Source: Porphyra umbilicalis (taxonomy: Eukaryota > Rhodophyta > Bangiophyceae > Bangiales > Bangiaceae). Taken from it: 20,362 nt of DNA. The position numbers were made by a program, and so were the translations under genes. How positions within the stretch are numbered: position 1 is the first letter of the stretch; each line of letters begins with the position of its first letter. The stretch spans positions 1 to 20,362 of the forward strand of contig KV919345.1 in the NCBI GenBank assembly GCA_002049455.2, read 5' to 3'. The notes under the pieces are model-generated. The model had not been told where the DNA came from, searched no databases, and saw only the letters and a program-made list of their open reading frames with translations. Of this stretch, positions 17,183-20,362 are shown one piece after another.

Positions 17183-18828
17183 ATGTCTACTGGTGGTACC
17201 GGCGGCACTCGGCGAGCCAGAGACGGCAAGTTGCCATCTGGCTACCGGCCGCCGGGCGGGGGACAAGGCACTCCTGCCGCCTCCGACGCCCCCACGGACG
17301 GTGCTCCAACTCCTCCCATCCCTGCGGATCAAGCCGCCTCTGGGCAGATGCAGGTGGTGGAGAGCCTGAAGGCGGCCGTTGAAGCACTTCAGCGACGCCT
17401 AACGGCCCAAGAACAGACTAACAAGTCTCTGGCGCGAGCCAATGACAAGTTGGTCGACGACGTCGAGGCCCTGCGCAAGGTCGACTCCCATGAGGAGGAA
17501 CGCCGTGTGGCTAAGTCTCGCCGCCAGTCGGGCGACAAGACCAAGGACGTCAAGAAGACGAACAAGGTGATCAAGGACAAGTCCCTCCGCAAGGACGCTC
17601 CGGCTAACGCCGCGCTTTCCTCATCTTCCGACGATTCCGCGTCTGGGTCAAGCCTGACGTCGTCAGACGACGACAACCCCAACGCGACGGACACGTCCTC
17701 TTCGGACTATGTCCACGGGCCTGCAGGCCCGCCGTCGCCCCCAAGTGGGTCCTCACCGAGCGACAGCTCGAGCGAGTCGGACGCGGCCGCGCGCAAGCGC
17801 CCCGCGACCCCCACCAAACGGAAAGAGCGACTTGGAAAAGCCGATAGGATCAAGTTGATCCGCCCGGCTAATAGCCGCTTCAAGACACTCCTGGACTACA
17901 GGACGTACTTCCTGATCCGCCGTCAACTGACGTATACGCCTAAAGAGGCACAGCGGTCGCACCGTCTCAACAAACGTTTGGACGGAGCGTTCCATGGGCA
18001 ACAGCCATTCACGGGAGCCCTGCCTTGGGCATCTTCACGTTCTTGACGACCTTTCGCCGCGCGTGCGACGCGGCTGGGCTGACGCACGGTCAAGCCCTTC
18101 CGCTTATGGTCTTTCGACTAGCCGGCAACGCCAAGATGGCCTTCTCCGGCGCGCTGAACAGCACACTCGGACGTAAGCGTTACGCCATCCGTACCTACGG
18201 AGATGCCGTCAACTGGCTTCTTTCGAAGTATGCGACACACGCAACCATGGCTAACGCCTATCAAGACATCATTACGATGAAGCAACAAGACAACGAGGCG
18301 CCCACGGCCTTTGGTCAACGCGTGGAAGCGCAATGCGACCTCCTGAACGGTTTGTTCGACATCCAAGACGTTAAGGACGTCTTCATCACTGGTCTTTCGG
18401 ACCTTGTGCAAGCGCACGTCCGGGTACTGAACGACCAGTTCCCCGACCGAACCCTGTCCGAGACGGTCGCCACCGCCCAGATGTACTGGGACGGCACCAA
18501 CAAGTTGCGTTTGCAACTCAAGATTACCCGCCCAACGGCGATCAAAGTCGCTTACGCGACACAAGACCAGCGGACGACGACGGAACGACCGTTCACACCG
18601 GTTCGCACCCCGCCGCCCCATCGGGCCGCCGTCCCTCAAGCCAATCGGGCTGACATCTGTTACAACTGTAACAAGCCGGGGCACTTCGCCGCACAATGTG
18701 CCGAGCCTTATCGCCCTCGCGAGCGTCGGCAACCGCCTATCGGCGTTCATGCCCTTGCCGACGGTAACGTCGAGGAAGACGAGGTCGAGCATCCGGCCGA
18801 CGCCGTGGACGACTCGAAAAACGTCTAG
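17183..18828 (+). pseudogene. gag: Retrotransposon Gag (frameshifted)
   Basis: The ATG at 17183 follows a 230-nt leader. The first frame (to 18046) gives a Gly/Pro-rich N-terminus, a likely coiled coil at residues about 55-105 (ESLKAAVEALQRRL), a basic Lys-rich stretch and a Ser/Asp-rich acidic linker (about 145-200). Near 18025-18045 the frame moves by minus one and the Gag core continues to 18828 (FTFLTTFRRACDAAGL, then VNWLLSKYA). A zinc knuckle CYNCNKPGHFAAQC (C-X2-C-X4-H-X4-C) lies at 18658-18699. By family knowledge Gag forms the particle and the knuckle binds element RNA. The shift lies inside the Gag core, not at a gag-pol junction, so it is damage or a sequencing error rather than programmed frameshifting. 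Confidence 0.8.
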
Positions 18829-18829
18829 G

Positions 18830-19311
18830 CCGGTGCCCGACTTGGGGTTGCCCGGCGGAACGCGAAAGCGTACGGTGACAAGACTCTTACGTCGTGCCCT
18901 TCGGCACTATGAGATCGCAGCCACGTTAGGCCCATGCCTGCGCGTAATGCGAAGTTGCCGCCCTGTCTTAGACACGGGCGCTGGGGTGAACATAGTGCGA
19001 ACTAGTGTTCTCCCATCGAACTGGATGGCTTACGCCGAAGAGTTGACTACGCTTCCGCGCATCCGAGATGCAAACAACAATCGTCTTGTGACGAAGTATG
19101 CCATACATCTGTATGTAGACACCGGAGGTGTGCGTCTATTTGACCGATTCCTCGTGCCGACAACTTGTCAGACCCGTGCATTCTTGGCACCGAGTTCATT
19201 GAACAAAACATCGAGGGCATTCTGCCGCGCTTGCGCAAGATCGTCTGGCAAGAGCACGTGCGATGCACGGGAAGAGCAACAGCGGCCAACGCCGATCTTA
19301 GCTTGTCTTAA
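18830..19311 (+). pseudogene. Retrotransposon aspartic protease (frameshifted)
   Basis: The motif LDTGAGVNIV, with the active-site DTGA at 18971-18982, identifies a retropepsin-type protease, which works as a dimer and cuts the polyprotein. Its frame is plus one relative to the end of Gag and stays open upstream to before 18700, overlapping Gag. Near 19150-19168 the frame moves by minus one, after which the second conserved block ILGTEF (19180-19197) is read. A TAA at 19309-19311 then stops this frame, although later pol sequence resumes in the same frame, so it is likely a CAA-to-TAA change. Confidence 0.75.
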
Positions 19312-20362
19312 CGACAGCGCGTGGGAACCGCCACTGGCAAGATAAAACCCGCTCGGGTTCGAGCCTGCAAACAGGTGCGTGTCAACGGACCCAAGGAGGA
19401 GTGGATCATGGCCACGTGCGACACGCCTGGTATGGTTACCATCACACCAAACATTCGGTTGTGCCCACACAAGTCCATGGCAGTCGCCCGCGGCATCGCC
19501 ATCGTCAAACCGGACGAACCTTCCTGGTCAAGTTATGCAACTTCGGCAAGGACCAAGTCATTGTTCGCAAGAACTCTAACCTTGGGTTTGCAGAGCCCTA
19601 CCAAGGGCCGATGCTCTCGCCGTCTTGTATGACAACACCCCAAAGGTGGAACCGATAACTCATCGGACGAAGCGAGTCGTGACCCACTCGAGGACCTCGA
19701 CCTCAGTGAGGCACCCGAGTACCTGCACAAGCAGATTCGAGACATGCTGAAGACGCATTCGTCTATGTGGGATGGAACCCTTGGCGTCATCCGTGCTACG
19801 GAGCACGCCATCGTCACTCCTCCCGACGCTCTGCCCATACGGGCCCAACCCTACCGAACCGGGCCGTTCAAACGGCAGATCATCGCTGATCAGATCAACA
19901 AGATGTTGAAGCTCAACGTCATTGCCCCTAGCCAAGTGCTTGGGCAAGCCCCGTGGTAATTGTACCAAAGAAGAACGGCAAAGCCCGATTCTGTGTCGAC
20001 TATCGTCGGTTAAACAACATCACCAAGAAGGATGCTTATCCCTTGCCCGGATGGAGGACTGCCTCGACTCCTTGGGAGATGCCCAGGTGTTCACGTCTCT
20101 CGACTGCACCGCGGGGTACTGGCAAGTACCCTTACGCAAGGAAGACCAAGAGAAGACAGCGTTCACAACGCATTGTGGTATATACCACTGGTTATCCATG
20201 CCTTTCGGCTTGACGAACGCGCCCGCTACCTTTCAGCGCGCGTTGGATATTATCCTCTCGGGTTTGAAGTGGCAGATATGCCTCGTCTACTTAGACGATG
20301 TCATCATCTTCTCCGCAAACGCGGAACAACACGTCAAAGACGTTGACAGGGTTCTTCACCGT
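19312..20362 (+). pseudogene. pol: Retrotransposon reverse transcriptase, 5' part (frameshifted, cut by window)
   Basis: A connector region leads into reverse transcriptase. Recognisable blocks are [20 protein letters not shown] (about 19955-20014), [32 protein letters not shown] and the catalytic YLDDVIIFS (YLDD at 20288-20299). These are RT motifs of Ty3/gypsy elements, with the two YLDD aspartates binding metal. The reading frame changes near 19520, 19600, 19655, 19935 and 20046, each time by minus one. The palm domain is cut by the window edge; thumb, RNase H and integrase are not seen. Confidence 0.88.

Larger units (their letters stand above)
16568..20362 (+). mobile_element. Ty3/gypsy-type LTR retrotransposon, 5' part
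   Basis: In order the element shows a candidate 5' LTR, primer-binding site, leader, gag with a zinc knuckle, aspartic protease and reverse transcriptase. This order (protease before reverse transcriptase, no integrase in between) and the RT sequence fit Ty3/gypsy rather than Ty1/copia. RNase H, integrase, polypurine tract and 3' LTR lie beyond the window. GC content is visibly lower than in the flanks. The coding part carries multiple frameshifts and an in-frame TAA, so this copy as sequenced is not autonomous. Confidence 0.85.

Noticed and set aside
18010..18050. Programmed minus-one frameshifting in Gag
   Set aside because: The shift falls inside the Gag core and not at a gag-pol junction, with no slippery heptamer there, and several more shifts follow in pol.
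18800..18832. GAAAAAC before the Gag stop as a slippery site
   Set aside because: The protease frame is plus one, not minus one, relative to Gag, and the heptamer is not a canonical X-XXY-YYZ repeat in the Gag frame.

Overview
This is GC-rich eukaryotic nuclear DNA. Genes are sparse, one gene is spliced with GT-AG introns, and the rest is transposable elements and low-complexity sequence with long C/G runs, GGC repeats and minisatellites. There are no bacterial operons and no tRNA or rRNA genes. The lineage cannot be fixed from the sequence. The composition and the Crypton-like and Ty3-like elements would suit a GC-rich alga or protist (for example a bangiophyte red alga) or an oomycete-like organism; this is a low-confidence guess.

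Layout. (1) 244-1248 (+): a compact protein-kinase-like gene, preceded by a short repeat cluster. (2) 1249-3246: no convincing gene, only short duplications. (3) 3247-14684: the most interesting segment. It is bounded by two arms of about 475 bp in inverted orientation. Their outer ~310 bp are almost identical (one mismatch noticed) and their inner parts grade into CTGCCGCC-type subterminal repeats. Inside lie a GC-rich minisatellite (4240-4850), a spliced minus-strand tyrosine recombinase gene of Crypton type (exons 8710-8106, 7942-7817, 7540-6928), a divergently transcribed companion frame with one internal TAG (9221-10012), and long GC-rich tracts with open frames on both strands that I cannot assign. 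I interpret 3247-14684 as a candidate ~11.4 kb inverted-repeat element carrying a tyrosine recombinase. (4) 14685-16567: no convincing gene; a GGC microsatellite and a hairpin. (5) 16568-20362: the 5' part of a Ty3/gypsy-type LTR retrotransposon (LTR, primer-binding site, leader, gag with a CCHC knuckle, aspartic protease, reverse transcriptase with YLDD). It is cut by the window end. Its coding region carries seven frameshifts, all in the direction of a one-base deletion, plus an in-frame TAA.

How the parts work together. In the inverted-repeat element the recombinase would act on the element ends. The companion protein, from a divergent promoter region (8711-9220), could be an accessory DNA-binding factor. 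The tandem CCAAT boxes inside each arm could drive inward transcription. These three roles are inferences. The retrotransposon looks unable to make an intact polyprotein as sequenced, through decay or through uncorrected single-base deletions in a multicopy sequence.
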